Shown: positions 1 through 6,731 of the stretch, piece after piece | Numbering within the stretch: the stretch's first letter is position 1 | How the letters are laid out: the number at the start of each line of letters is the position of its first letter | Virus record (IMG/VR): IMGVR_UViG_3300032893_000162 | Location: 1 to 38,765 of that record | Direction: 5' to 3' (one strand) | DNA from: a virus | DNA length: 38,765 bases | The notes under the pieces: generated by a model | What the model saw: the letters and a program-made list of their open reading frames with translations, nothing else | Databases searched by the model: none | Told to the model about the DNA's origin: nothing | Program-made: the position numbers and the translations under genes

Positions 1-68
1 AAAATATCCTTTAAATAAATTTTTTCATGCATTTCACAAATACTAGCTAAAATATAACCATTTTTCAT
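1..68 (-). CDS. Partial small ORF running off the left edge
   Basis: An open frame starts at ATG 68 (reading leftwards), preceded by AAGG at good spacing, and begins MKNGYILASICEMHEK. It has no stop before base 1. If the window is circular, the frame continues across the junction and stops at about 38727, overlapping the next gene's start. It follows the 148..318 gene on the same strand. No function recognised. An alternative ATG lies at 74 but sits too close to the ribosome site. Confidence 0.45.
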   Translation of the reverse strand, partial: MKNGYILASICEMHEKIYLKDI

Positions 69-147
69 AAGCATTTTCCTTGTTTATTAAATATATATTC
101 CACTTACTTTCCAACGCGAGGAAACTTCATCGTTATTTTACATTTCA

Positions 148-318
148 TCAATGTACATTTTCCGCATTTACTCCGAATAAAATAGCTATGTCATAGCCTG
201 TTGCAGTTTCTGATAAAAGAGCAATCTCAGCACCAGCCGCCATTGCCTCCAAATAGAGCCTCCTGTCATTTTTATTAATATCCAATTTTAATATTTCTTC
301 TTTACTAAGTTTTTTCAT
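148..318 (-). CDS. Small hypothetical protein, 56 aa
   Basis: ATG at 318 has a good AGGAAG ribosome site just upstream. The protein begins MKKLSKEEILKLD and is mostly charged and helical, with an alanine-rich stretch near residues 26-32. It lies downstream of the TGTCGCTA repeat array and on the same strand as the RepA-like gene, so it may be the next gene of that transcript after the array. No family recognised. Confidence 0.55.
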   Translation of the reverse strand: MKKLSKEEILKLDINKNDRRLYLEAMAAGAEIALLSETATGYDIAILFGVNAENVH

Positions 319-351
319 TTTATCTTCCTAATTAGGTTAATTAATAAACTA

Positions 352-703
352 TGTCGCTATTTGTCGCTACTTTTTCCTTTTTTTCTTGTGGTACGGAAAA
401 CTCCAGTGTCGCTGTCGCTATTCATAACATATTAATATATATAATAATAATAGAGACATTGTATATATTATTAGCGACATTAATGTCTCTATTATGTATA
501 ATATATAAACAATATAGCGACATTTATGTCGGTAATTTTTTGTACCAATGTCGCTATTATTCCTAGGTTTATTGCGGTCTAGAGGGATAATAATAGAGAC
601 AGCGACACGCCCCTCCCCCATCCCAGAAAAAGTTTACACTGTACAAAAATAAATCCGACATCATCAAAAAAATCCAATATTAATGTCGCTAAATGTCGCT
701 ATT
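352..703. repeat. Iteron-like TGTCGCTA array, candidate replication origin
   Basis: At least twelve copies of TGTCGCTA or one- to two-base variants occur in both orientations. Forward copies: 352, 362, 407, 413, 484 (variant), 527 (variant), 549, 684 and 694. Reverse copies (TAGCGACA or TAGAGACA): 451, 472, 515, 594 and 600. Two pairs (352/362 and 684/694) are exactly 10 bp apart. A near-palindrome spans 473-490. The DNA between copies is very AT-rich. The array abuts and enters the 3' end of the RepA-like ATPase gene. Repeats next to a replication helicase are typical of an origin. An operator array is the main alternative. Confidence 0.55.
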
Positions 704-1846
704 ATTTTGTACTGTTCCTATATACCAGATCATTTTTCGTTTATCTAGTTGGCCAGGCTCCATAATAATAGGTGTTCCTTCCCTTCCAAGCTGCTGTCGA
801 GCATTTTTGAGGGTGCGCGGATTTATTCCAGCCTCAATGGCGCGTCTATTCATTTCTTCAGCTGTTTTGCTACCAAAAGACAATTGATTTAAAATAAACT
901 CTTTTGCCACTTCGGTGTCTAATTTTTTCTCGTACATTTCTTGATGTACTGCCTCCTCAGCAGACATATCCATTTTTCCAGCTTGCCAATTAATTTTAGA
1001 AATACTAATTACTTCATCGTTATGTTTAAGCTCGGCTATTTCAATGCGATAAGATAATGTTTCAGCTTTTTTACAAATATTGTTTTTTGAATTAGCAAAT
1101 ACAATCAACTCATCATCATCATGATGCCTGGTAATAGAAAAGTTTTGTCGCGCAGTAGAAGTCCATGCGCTAGACCCCATCACTTCATCAGCAGCACTTC
1201 CAGAGCTATTTCCTTTTGTATCTTTCTTGCGAGTGTGGGCATTTAAAATATTTGCTAAGTCATATTCATTGGCAATTTTATTAAGCTTAAGCACAAAGTT
1301 TCTGACCTGGGGTGCCTTGTCATCACGAAGATTTCCGATATAAGCTGATATGGGATCAATAACAATAAGTTTTACATTTCCTATTTCTTTTACTTTGGCT
1401 TCTAGTAGATGCATATCAGTATCAAGCGCCACAAATCGTTCTATATTGCTTGCTTGAGAATCAGAAGTAGATTTAATTATTTCAATATTATCTAAATTAG
1501 CTCCATCAATAATCAACCTGGGAACAATGCTGCGCTCCACACTATCTTCCGCAGAAAGCAGGATGACATTACCTTGAGGGATGGTATATTCAATACCATT
1601 AACTTTAAAAGTTGAGCCATTTGTAACAGCAGAAATAATAAAAGAGAGCAATGTTGACTTTCCTATACCTCCAGCACCAGCAAAAAGTGTAGAAGTTTTC
1701 AGCGGAATATATCCATCCCACAACCAAGTTTGTTTTTTTATTTCAACTTTGGATGCCCGAATTGAATTAAAATGAGAAAAAGAAGCTATTGGAACAACTG
1801 GTGATAATTTCACAGTTCTATCATTTGGGTGCTTTTGCATATACAC
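689..1846 (-). CDS. RepA-like AAA ATPase / replicative helicase
   Basis: A 385-residue RecA-fold ATPase of the RepA/AAA_25 type that phages and plasmids use to unwind DNA at an origin. Walker A is GAGGIGKST at residues 57-65, Walker B LIVIDP at about 160-165, and a conserved NAHTRKK segment follows near residue 203. The last 70 residues look like a winged-helix DNA-binding domain. The start is GTG at 1846, overlapping the upstream stop as TAGTG, or ATG at 1840; AAGGA lies upstream of both. Its 3' end carries two copies of the TGTCGCTA repeat. No primase domain is seen in it or beside it. Confidence 0.85.
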   Translation of the reverse strand: MYMQKHPNDRTVKLSPVVPIASFSHFNSIRASKVEIKKQTWLWDGYIPLKTSTLFAGAGGIGKSTLLSFIISAVTNGSTFKVNGIEYTIPQGNVILLSAEDSVERSIVPRLIIDGANLDNIEIIKSTSDSQASNIERFVALDTDMHLLEAKVKEIGNVKLIVIDPISAYIGNLRDDKAPQVRNFVLKLNKIANEYDLANILNAHTRKKDTKGNSSGSAADEVMGSSAWTSTARQNFSITRHHDDDELIVFANSKNNICKKAETLSYRIEIAELKHNDEVISISKINWQAGKMDMSAEEAVHQEMYEKKLDTEVAKEFILNQLSFGSKTAEEMNRRAIEAGINPRTLKNARQQLGREGTPIIMEPGQLDKRKMIWYIGTVQNNSDI

Positions 1847-2187
1847 TATTCCTTGTGGTATTTAATAAGTTGATATTCAGTGGTTATAAGCCAAACTTCG
1901 CGGGCTTTATGTGAGTAAAGCTCGCAAATCAGCTCAGTAATATAATCCTCATTGGCATAGCCCGTATCTACAATCGTCATCTCACAGTCTTTAACTGGCC
2001 AATGGTAGTTGTAAGCAGGTAACCAAGCAGGTAGTACTAGCGTACGCTCAGGATAGGACAGATGGAAGTTTTCACCTTTTTTCCATGCACCTTCGCCAAT
2101 AAAAACATAAACATCATTCCTGGGGCGTAGACCTTGTGAAAGTAGTTGTGCTAGGGGTTTGCCATACGGCGGGAGTGGCTTTTGCAT
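1846..2187 (-). CDS. Hypothetical protein, 113 aa
   Basis: The frame overlaps the RepA-like start at its stop, so the two are probably translationally coupled. The protein has many aromatic residues, including AWLPAYNYHWP near residues 53-63 and a central DTGYANEDY. It has no signal peptide or membrane segment. It could be a replication accessory factor by position only. I do not recognise a family. Confidence 0.65.
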   Translation of the reverse strand: MQKPLPPYGKPLAQLLSQGLRPRNDVYVFIGEGAWKKGENFHLSYPERTLVLPAWLPAYNYHWPVKDCEMTIVDTGYANEDYITELICELYSHKAREVWLITTEYQLIKYHKE

Positions 2188-2319
2188 TTTATATCCTTAA
2201 ACGTCAAAAGGGTTGACTTATCTAGCAATCCCCTTAAAATTGACGTGTCTTTTAGTGATTTGGTGATTGCTAAATATCCTATGGGGAGAGCCCAAACTTT
2301 CCCCATGTAACTGCTAATA

Positions 2320-2448
2320 CTACGCTTCCTTATTGAAAAAATTAAGTAAATCTTCGAGTAAACAATTGTATTGTTCTTCAGATGGTGGCACAGCTCCATG
2401 CTTGCAGAGCAGATTCTTATAGCATAGATATAATTCCATACGTGACAT
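2320..2448 (-). CDS. Small hypothetical protein, 42 aa
   Basis: ATG at 2448 has AGGGATATGG upstream. The protein begins MSRMELYLCYKNLLCKHGA and has an acidic helical C-terminus. It fills the gap between its neighbours on the same strand. An internal ATG three codons in is an alternative start. The 132 bases between this gene and 2187 hold no gene that I can support. Confidence 0.45.
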   Translation of the reverse strand: MSRMELYLCYKNLLCKHGAVPPSEEQYNCLLEDLLNFFNKEA

Positions 2449-2499
2449 AAACCATATCCCTATAGTTAATATTCCTATATCCTATCGCACTATCCTATA

Positions 2500-2850
2500 T
2501 CAGTCATTTTCTAGCGTTATCTTGCCATCGAATGGCTCAAAGAGTTGTATCAACCAATGAATATTATGTTGCCCTGTTCTCCACTCTGAGAGTCCAGGTT
2601 TTAATACGGTTCCATGCTGTTTAGAAGTAAATAGCACTATTAGCTTATCCTTCGCATCTTCCTTATATTGCATTAAGCGTGGGAATTCTTCTTTTTCTTT
2701 TTGGTCTTCATTATTTATTATAACTTTCATTGTTGCTTTCTCCTTGGGTTGGTCTATCCATTTATAATGTGGATAATTGCATTCATCACAAAATACTTCT
2801 TTTAAAACCTGTCCTACGTTTCCAGTGTAGCATGATTTAGTTGTTATCAT
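2500..2850 (-). CDS. Hypothetical protein, 116 aa (or 76 aa from an internal start)
   Basis: The first ATG (2850) overlaps the upstream stop as ATGA. An internal ATG at 2730 has a much stronger ribosome site, AAGGAGAAAGCAACA, and would give a 76-residue protein beginning MKVIINNEDQ. The N-terminal extension holds a CDEC pair. The C-terminal half has SKQHGTVLKPG and FEPFDGKITLEN. No family recognised. Confidence 0.65.
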   Translation of the reverse strand: MITTKSCYTGNVGQVLKEVFCDECNYPHYKWIDQPKEKATMKVIINNEDQKEKEEFPRLMQYKEDAKDKLIVLFTSKQHGTVLKPGLSEWRTGQHNIHWLIQLFEPFDGKITLEND

Positions 2851-3047
2851 TCTGCCTCTCCTAATTCTCTTAATAGCTTCAATGCATCACAAGCAAGACA
2901 ATTATCTGGAATTACGTCACAGCCTTTTTTTGCTGCGCGTTTGGCTATATCTAGAAGACTATAACAATTTAACCGAAGCATTTCATAGACGCATATTATC
3001 TCCATAATATCATCCGATTGCGGTTCGAATCTTTTTGTAATGCTCAT
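2847..3047 (-). CDS. Small hypothetical protein, 66 aa, cysteine-rich
   Basis: Overlaps both neighbours by 4 bp (ATGA junctions), consistent with one polycistronic message. It begins MSITKRFEPQSDD and carries five cysteines, including CLAC near residue 50. The cysteines are too irregular to call a zinc finger. No function recognised. Confidence 0.65.
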   Translation of the reverse strand: MSITKRFEPQSDDIMEIICVYEMLRLNCYSLLDIAKRAAKKGCDVIPDNCLACDALKLLRELGEAE

Positions 3048-3460
3048 TCTTCACCTATTTGTTTTAATAAAATTTTAGCGTGATGGCAATAAAACTCTCT
3101 ATCTAAAATCGATAAGCCTTCGTTAGATATTGTTCTTACAAAATCCAAAAGCTTTAAATAACCTTCAGCCAATGGAATATTATGCATTCCAATATCATTT
3201 AGCATTTTTATTTTCATTGATTCAGATATGCCAGTCATCATAATTTTTTCATAAGCCTTCCTTGGTGGAACAGGCAATATTTGCCAATGAGTAGCATTAA
3301 AACTTTTATTATCATATCTAAGGAATCTATGCGAAGAAAATTTATCTCCTAAATAAAGCCCAAAGGTGGGAGCAACAAATATTTCATTAATAGAGCAAAA
3401 TAAAACTTCTTGGCCGGCGATGGGTTGTTGTTCGTTTATATCTATCCAATTGTCGCTCAT
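3044..3460 (-). CDS. DUF551-like phage protein, 138 aa
   Basis: The N-terminal half matches the DUF551 pattern known from many phages: WIDINEQQPIAGQEVL at residues 5-20, then ATHWQILPVPP at about 57-67. The function of that family is unknown. The C-terminal half is helical and lacks a recognisable domain. It overlaps the upstream zinc-type gene and the downstream gene by 4 bp each. Confidence 0.75.
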   Translation of the reverse strand: MSDNWIDINEQQPIAGQEVLFCSINEIFVAPTFGLYLGDKFSSHRFLRYDNKSFNATHWQILPVPPRKAYEKIMMTGISESMKIKMLNDIGMHNIPLAEGYLKLLDFVRTISNEGLSILDREFYCHHAKILLKQIGEE

Positions 3461-3585
3461 AACGCCACCATCTGATTAAATTGATCTTCGCATTCTTGGT
3501 TGCAAAACAAATATCGCCTAGGCACTTCTTCCCAACAGAACATGCATTTAAAATCTTCATTGGGGTCTTTATCTTTATCGCTCAT
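3457..3585 (-). CDS. Small zinc-finger-like protein, 42 aa
   Basis: ATG at 3585; the stop overlaps the DUF551-like start by 4 bp. The protein has C14-M-F-C17 and C28-N-Q-E-C32, an arrangement that could bind one zinc, in an otherwise acidic chain beginning MSDKDKDPNED. It overlaps the 3' end of the upstream gene by 11 bp. Confidence 0.6.
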   Translation of the reverse strand: MSDKDKDPNEDFKCMFCWEEVPRRYLFCNQECEDQFNQMVAL

Positions 3586-3901
3586 AAGCTATCCTTTTGA
3601 TTTTACTTTTTAGACTTATTATTTCTTTTTTTAATTGATCTATTAACTCTCTTTTTTCTTTAATTTCTTTATTTAATTCTTTTTCTTGAGAATGATATAT
3701 TTTCCAATTACGAGCAATATGACAAAGAGCCTCAAAAGAATCAAATTCAGATTTGCATTGCATGCAATTAACAGTTCTCATTTTCATATCAATTTCAAAT
3801 GTATGAAAACAATAACTTACTCTTTCTTGAGTAACATTTAATAGAAGTTTTTTATTATCATTCTTCACAAAATTTATAATATTATCGGCTTCTTCTGTCA
3901 T
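3575..3901 (-). CDS. Coiled-coil protein with CxxC, 108 aa
   Basis: Begins MTEEADNIINFVKND. CMQC lies near residue 47, and a Lys/Glu-rich coiled coil fills about residues 70-105. The junction sequence AGGGGAAGGTATG before the start is repeated exactly before the 3910..4068 gene. No family recognised. Confidence 0.65.
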   Translation of the reverse strand: MTEEADNIINFVKNDNKKLLLNVTQERVSYCFHTFEIDMKMRTVNCMQCKSEFDSFEALCHIARNWKIYHSQEKELNKEIKEKRELIDQLKKEIISLKSKIKRIAYER

Positions 3902-3909
3902 ACCTTCCC

Positions 3910-4068
3910 CTACTCAAATTCTTCTATTGATTCTCTGATATGTTTAATTTCTTCGAAAGCGCCTAAATCATAGGCATATCCAGTTGTTGTAGTGCTTTTA
4001 TGTTTTTTTAAATTAGTTTTGCATTCTTTATAGCGTTCTTCTATCAATAATAAAATATCTTTAATCAT
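3910..4068 (-). CDS. Small hypothetical protein, 52 aa
   Basis: ATG at 4068 follows the strong ribosome site GGGGAAGG and overlaps the upstream stop (ATGA). The chain is helical and charged, beginning MIKDILLLIEERYKE. Its start region repeats 13 bp of the upstream boundary of the next gene. Confidence 0.6.
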   Translation of the reverse strand: MIKDILLLIEERYKECKTNLKKHKSTTTTGYAYDLGAFEEIKHIRESIEEFE

Positions 4069-4265
4069 ACCTTCCCCTGCAATTCTGCGAGTTTATGGTC
4101 AATCAATGAAATTAGAGAATTACGTAACTCTATTTTTGCTTGTGCATATCCTACTTCATAACCATCTTTCCAATCTTTTGAAGGCGCACGATTCCACTCA
4201 ATTCCTGAATACTCACATACTTCAGTTTTAACTACGTTACCCTGATCGTTTATTTTGTATGTCAT
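4065..4265 (-). CDS. Small hypothetical protein, 66 aa
   Basis: Begins MTYKINDQGNVVKTEVCEY. The central segment KDWKDGYEVGYAQAK resembles a short motif seen in many small phage proteins, but I cannot assign a family. ATGA overlaps at both ends place it in the same operon. Confidence 0.65.
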   Translation of the reverse strand: MTYKINDQGNVVKTEVCEYSGIEWNRAPSKDWKDGYEVGYAQAKIELRNSLISLIDHKLAELQGKV

Positions 4266-4459
4266 TCGTCAAATTCTCCATCCATAATATAATCTCTGAT
4301 AACTTCACACATATAATCATTAAAGCCATAAATTAATCTTTTTTGAATATCTGCAGCTTGTTCATCAGTTATCTCAAAAGGTTTTCCATTATTATGTTTA
4401 TAAGTAGCCACTTCATCTTTGATTTCTTGTATTGTTAATGCTTTTATTATGTCGGTCAT
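4262..4459 (-). CDS. Small acidic hypothetical protein, 65 aa
   Basis: Begins MTDIIKALTIQEIKDEV and ends in the acidic IMDGEFDE. Predicted largely helical, with no cysteine pair or membrane segment. Overlaps the downstream gene by 4 bp, and its start directly follows the upstream stop. Confidence 0.65.
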   Translation of the reverse strand: MTDIIKALTIQEIKDEVATYKHNNGKPFEITDEQAADIQKRLIYGFNDYMCEVIRDYIMDGEFDE

Positions 4460-4618
4460 TTATTCTGTTCCTTGATGAAACATTATTTCCATTTTTCCGG
4501 TATTTACTGTCTTTAGAACTTGCTTTATTTTCATGACATCTTCTTTATCCATATTCCATTCATCTTCATAATGTGTTAAAAATCCTGAAAGCCAAAACAC
4601 AAAATCGTTGGGGGTCAT
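4460..4618 (-). CDS. Small phage protein, 52 aa
   Basis: ATG at 4618. The start MTPNDFVFWLSGFL, followed by an acidic stretch and a lysine-rich helix, is a pattern I know from small uncharacterised phage proteins. No function is known. The stop is directly adjacent to the next gene's start. Confidence 0.65.
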   Translation of the reverse strand: MTPNDFVFWLSGFLTHYEDEWNMDKEDVMKIKQVLKTVNTGKMEIMFHQGTE

Positions 4619-4783
4619 CTATTTTTTCCTTTCTAAAATTATCATTATTTTTTGACTCCATTTCTGTATAGCTCTAATTTCAGGCTCTAACGTATTCTTG
4701 TCTATTAAGGCAACTTCAACTTCTAATAATTTATTTTCAATCTTTTCTAATTCGGCTATTAACTTTTTTACTGTGATTGGCAT
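4619..4783 (-). CDS. Small coiled-coil protein, 54 aa
   Basis: ATG at 4783; the stop directly precedes the next gene, whose ribosome site GAAAGGAAA lies inside this frame. Begins MPITVKKLIAELEKIE with a heptad-like Leu/Ile pattern through the chain. No family recognised. Confidence 0.6.
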   Translation of the reverse strand: MPITVKKLIAELEKIENKLLEVEVALIDKNTLEPEIRAIQKWSQKIMIILERKK

Positions 4784-4786
4784 TAT

Positions 4787-5005
4787 TTAGTCCTCTCCTA
4801 AAATCGAATGTCGCCAACCTTCTGTTCCAAAATAATCATCCTCATCATATTCATCTAACCACATAATCATATTAGTAAGAATAGCAGCTACTGAATTATC
4901 ATCATATCTTGCATCATGGTCTTTAATGCCTTGAATAATTTTATCTAGTAATTCTTTTTGTGCTTCTAATGTTAGTTTATTAATTTTTTCAGCGGTTATT
5001 TTCAT
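4787..5005 (-). CDS. Small hypothetical protein, 72 aa
   Basis: ATG at 5005 is preceded by GGGGGA. The helical N-terminus begins MKITAEKINKLTLEAQ and the C-terminus is acidic and aromatic (WLDEYDEDDYFGTEGWRH). The sequence just upstream (TTTTGGGGGATGA) closely resembles the end of the 5166..5348 gene, suggesting a duplicated junction. Confidence 0.65.
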   Translation of the reverse strand: MKITAEKINKLTLEAQKELLDKIIQGIKDHDARYDDNSVAAILTNMIMWLDEYDEDDYFGTEGWRHSILGED

Positions 5006-5028
5006 TCATCCCCCAAAATCGCTGAAGT

Positions 5029-5166
5029 TTATTCTGTTAACTCATGTTCTTCTATTAAATGGCAAGGACTATCATCTATATACTCCACAGCATCTTTTTC
5101 ATATTTAAAAATTCTCTCGACATACTCATGATATGATTCTGTATTCATTACAATATAAACTTTCAT
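5029..5166 (-). CDS. Small acidic protein, 45 aa
   Basis: Start ATG 5166; a second in-frame ATG at 5169 lies too close to GGGGGA. Begins MKVYIVMNTESYHEYVER and is acidic, with a likely beta-alpha start. It overlaps the end of the upstream gene. The spacer 5006-5028 after its stop resembles that upstream gene's last codons. Confidence 0.6.
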   Translation of the reverse strand: MKVYIVMNTESYHEYVERIFKYEKDAVEYIDDSPCHLIEEHELTE

Positions 5167-5348
5167 CATTCCCCCAAAAGCAGTTGTTTTAGTTGCTGCA
5201 TTCGTGCTAATGCCTCATCTTCACTTTCGAATAATTCTTGCATGTCTGTATCATCAACACATCTATAAGTAATTACTCTATTACTAGAAGCAAAAGCAAT
5301 CACATGGTTAAAATTTAATATTGCACCTTCGTTCAATTCAATCCACAT
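5166..5348 (-). CDS. Small hypothetical protein, 60 aa; source of the MWIEL repeat
   Basis: I place the start at ATG 5348 (MWIELNEGAILNFNHV), although an in-frame ATG exists at 5366. The region around 5335-5348 recurs at four later junctions with the frame ATG TGG ATT GAA. That suggests this is the ancestral gene whose start was copied each time a gene was inserted upstream. Predicted beta strands are followed by a helical C-terminus ending QLLLGE. Confidence 0.65.
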   Translation of the reverse strand: MWIELNEGAILNFNHVIAFASSNRVITYRCVDDTDMQELFESEDEALARMQQLKQLLLGE

Positions 5349-5569
5349 TCTTTGTTTTCCTTCCATTTGTTATAATGTTCTCTATTACAAAAATAATCAC
5401 CCATTACTGTCCTAGCCAAATCATTATCATTATGTAAATCAAGCTTAGCATTGCAATAAGCACAATTTTCTTCTTTATGACAGAATTCACATAAGCCAAA
5501 AATAGCTATTTCCTCGCACATGTCGCATTCATCACATCCGCAGCCAATATTGCAGTTTTTGCATTTCAT
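5333..5569 (-). CDS. Cysteine-rich zinc-binding protein, 78 aa
   Basis: Begins MKCKNCNIGCGCDECDMCEE. Fourteen cysteines, mostly as CxxC pairs (for example CEFCHKEENCAYC near residues 31-43), plus FCNREHY near residue 62 point to two or three small zinc sites. The start overlaps a copy of the MWIEL direct repeat. It ends inside the next gene's start region. It might be a transcription modulator, but that is only a guess. Confidence 0.65.
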   Translation of the reverse strand: MKCKNCNIGCGCDECDMCEEIAIFGLCEFCHKEENCAYCNAKLDLHNDNDLARTVMGDYFCNREHYNKWKENKECGLN

Positions 5570-5595
5570 AATTCAATCCACATTGTTATTTGTCC

Positions 5596-5736
5596 TCATT
5601 TGCATTTTCCGCACTTTAAACATTGATGTGTATACCTAAAATAATGCCTTCCAAACCAATAAATATGAGACATGTCTTTCCAGTTATGTCCGCCAGATTT
5701 GTAGCATTTATACCGTCTAATCCAATATGCAATCAT
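5596..5736 (-). CDS. Small basic zinc-ribbon-like protein, 46 aa
   Basis: ATG at 5736 directly follows a variant direct repeat. The chain is basic and aromatic, begins MIAYWIRRYKCYKSGGHNW, and ends HQCLKCGKCK with CxxCxxC. It is short enough to be missed by gene callers. Confidence 0.5.
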   Translation of the reverse strand: MIAYWIRRYKCYKSGGHNWKDMSHIYWFGRHYFRYTHQCLKCGKCK

Positions 5737-5739
5737 GAT

Positions 5740-5808
5740 TCAACCCACATTCTTATTTTCACTATATGTTGTTTTATATAAATCACAAAAAATTATATAA
5801 TTTCGCAT
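5740..5808 (-). CDS. Possible 22-aa peptide between two repeats
   Basis: ATG at 5808 overlaps a direct repeat, and the frame ends inside the next repeat copy (TGA at 5740). Begins MRNYIIFCDLYK. Its bounds match the repeat-to-repeat unit seen for the real genes around it, but it could equally be decayed sequence. Confidence 0.3.
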   Translation of the reverse strand: MRNYIIFCDLYKTTYSENKNVG

Positions 5809-5822
5809 ATCAATCCACATTG

Positions 5823-5966
5823 TTAATTATCTTCACCCCATGATTCATAAATTTCATCTTGCCAAACTTCTTCTATTTTTTCTATTTCTTCCAATAAAGA
5901 CTTAGCTAGCGGATGGTCTTCTTCTTTAAGTAACTCTTGAATTCTTCTTAGTTCTTCTAAATTCAT
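5823..5966 (-). CDS. Small acidic helical protein, 47 aa
   Basis: ATG at 5966 lies inside a direct-repeat copy. Begins MNLEELRRIQELLKEEDH and is strongly acidic and helical, ending ESWGEDN. A direct repeat follows the stop. No family recognised. Confidence 0.55.
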   Translation of the reverse strand: MNLEELRRIQELLKEEDHPLAKSLLEEIEKIEEVWQDEIYESWGEDN

Positions 5967-5969
5967 AAT

Positions 5970-6236
5970 TCAATCCACATTGGTTTGTTCCTCTAGTAGT
6001 TCGTAGCTGGCTTTGAAAATGTCTGGTTTGCAAGCATAAAATTCATTGACTATTCCACGAATGACATAATCATTAATATCAGCAGTCGTAATGCCTTCTA
6101 ATGTTTTAATATCTAATTTTCCATCTACTCTTTCACCGCAAATTATTCCAACAAAGTTATAAACAATTTCATTAAAGTTATTGCCTTTCCATTGGATTGC
6201 TTCAATAACAACAGGTTTTTTACGGTATTTAGACAT
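5970..6236 (-). CDS. Phage protein of the MSKYRKKPVVIEA type, 88 aa
   Basis: I place the start at ATG 6236, after GAGGAACAAACC, because MSKYRKKPVVIEAIQWKG is the typical N-terminus of a widespread uncharacterised phage family. A longer frame reaches 6353, but that part overlaps another gene. The C-terminus EEQTNVD nearly repeats the EEQTNV end of the upstream gene, owing to a 17-bp direct repeat. Confidence 0.75.
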   Translation of the reverse strand: MSKYRKKPVVIEAIQWKGNNFNEIVYNFVGIICGERVDGKLDIKTLEGITTADINDYVIRGIVNEFYACKPDIFKASYELLEEQTNVD

Positions 6237-6366
6237 TGGTTTGTTCCTCAACTTTATATTTGTCTGGATAAACCCATCCATCTTCGCATTGATCGCATGG
6301 GTAACCCTCACCATAATAATCATCCGGATTACCCTGACAATTTGTGCATTCATGACGATTTAGCAT
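6229..6366 (-). CDS. Small zinc-finger-like protein, 45 aa
   Basis: ATG at 6366 overlaps the upstream stop (TGATG). It carries C7xxC10 and C24xxC27, a classic two-pair zinc site, in an acidic chain ending VEEQTNV. Its end lies in the next gene's start. Confidence 0.6.
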   Translation of the reverse strand: MLNRHECTNCQGNPDDYYGEGYPCDQCEDGWVYPDKYKVEEQTNV

Positions 6367-6731
6367 CACTTCTCCTCCGGCTTATAAAGCCCGTTTTCAA
6401 TCAGCTCAATTAACATACGCGCACGCGCATCTGCTTCATTTATGCCGCTAAAGCCATCTACAAGAGTATAGCTTTCAATATAAATTAATTTTTCTGATGT
6501 ATCTAAATACGATGTTTCTATTTCTCTAACAATGGGTAATACCAACTCCAACAACTCCTCAGAAGTAAAAGCCGAATAATACTGATGAGCGCAAGAAGTG
6601 GGTTTTGAATGATATATTTCAAAACTACCATCGCTGCGTAATTCATATTTAAAATAAGCATTCTGCGGAACATTAAGTTCTTTCAATCGCTTCGCCAAAT
6701 CCAGCGATACACACATTTGCTCAAGCTCCAC
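6366..6731 (-). CDS. Hypothetical protein, 121 aa
   Basis: Begins MELEQMCVSLDLAKRLKELN, with YFKYELRSDGSFEIYH near residue 27 and a C-terminal GFSGINEADARARMLIELIE. The layout (a start on an SLDLAKRLKELG-type helix, a later ADARAKMLI helix) matches small phage proteins of unknown function seen beside replication or recombination genes. Confidence 0.65.
   Translation of the reverse strand: MELEQMCVSLDLAKRLKELNVPQNAYFKYELRSDGSFEIYHSKPTSCAHQYYSAFTSEELLELVLPIVREIETSYLDTSEKLIYIESYTLVDGFSGINEADARARMLIELIENGLYKPEEK

Larger units (their letters stand above)
5335..5995. repeat. Direct repeats at five gene junctions
   Basis: On the minus strand, ATGTGGATTGAATT or a close variant occurs at 5335-5348, 5570-5583, 5739-5750 (ATGTGGGTTGAA), 5811-5820 (ATGTGGATTG) and 5969-5980. 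Three of the copies run on to form MWIEL-like micro-frames overlapping the next ATG. Spacing is uneven (60-235 bp) and each interval holds one gene. A second repeat, 17 bp and perfect, spans 5977-5993 and 6233-6249. Confidence 0.8.

Noticed and set aside
351-621. Two overlapping ORFs on opposite strands in the repeat array
   Set aside because: Their sequence is made of the TGTCGCTA repeats and AT-rich spacers and has no protein-like composition or good ribosome sites.
2151-2399. 82-aa minus-strand ORF
   Set aside because: It overlaps two better genes in another frame, and its sequence lacks protein character; 2320..2448 fits the space better.
5335-5995. CRISPR array
   Set aside because: Repeats are short, unevenly spaced and separated by coding sequence, with no cas genes.
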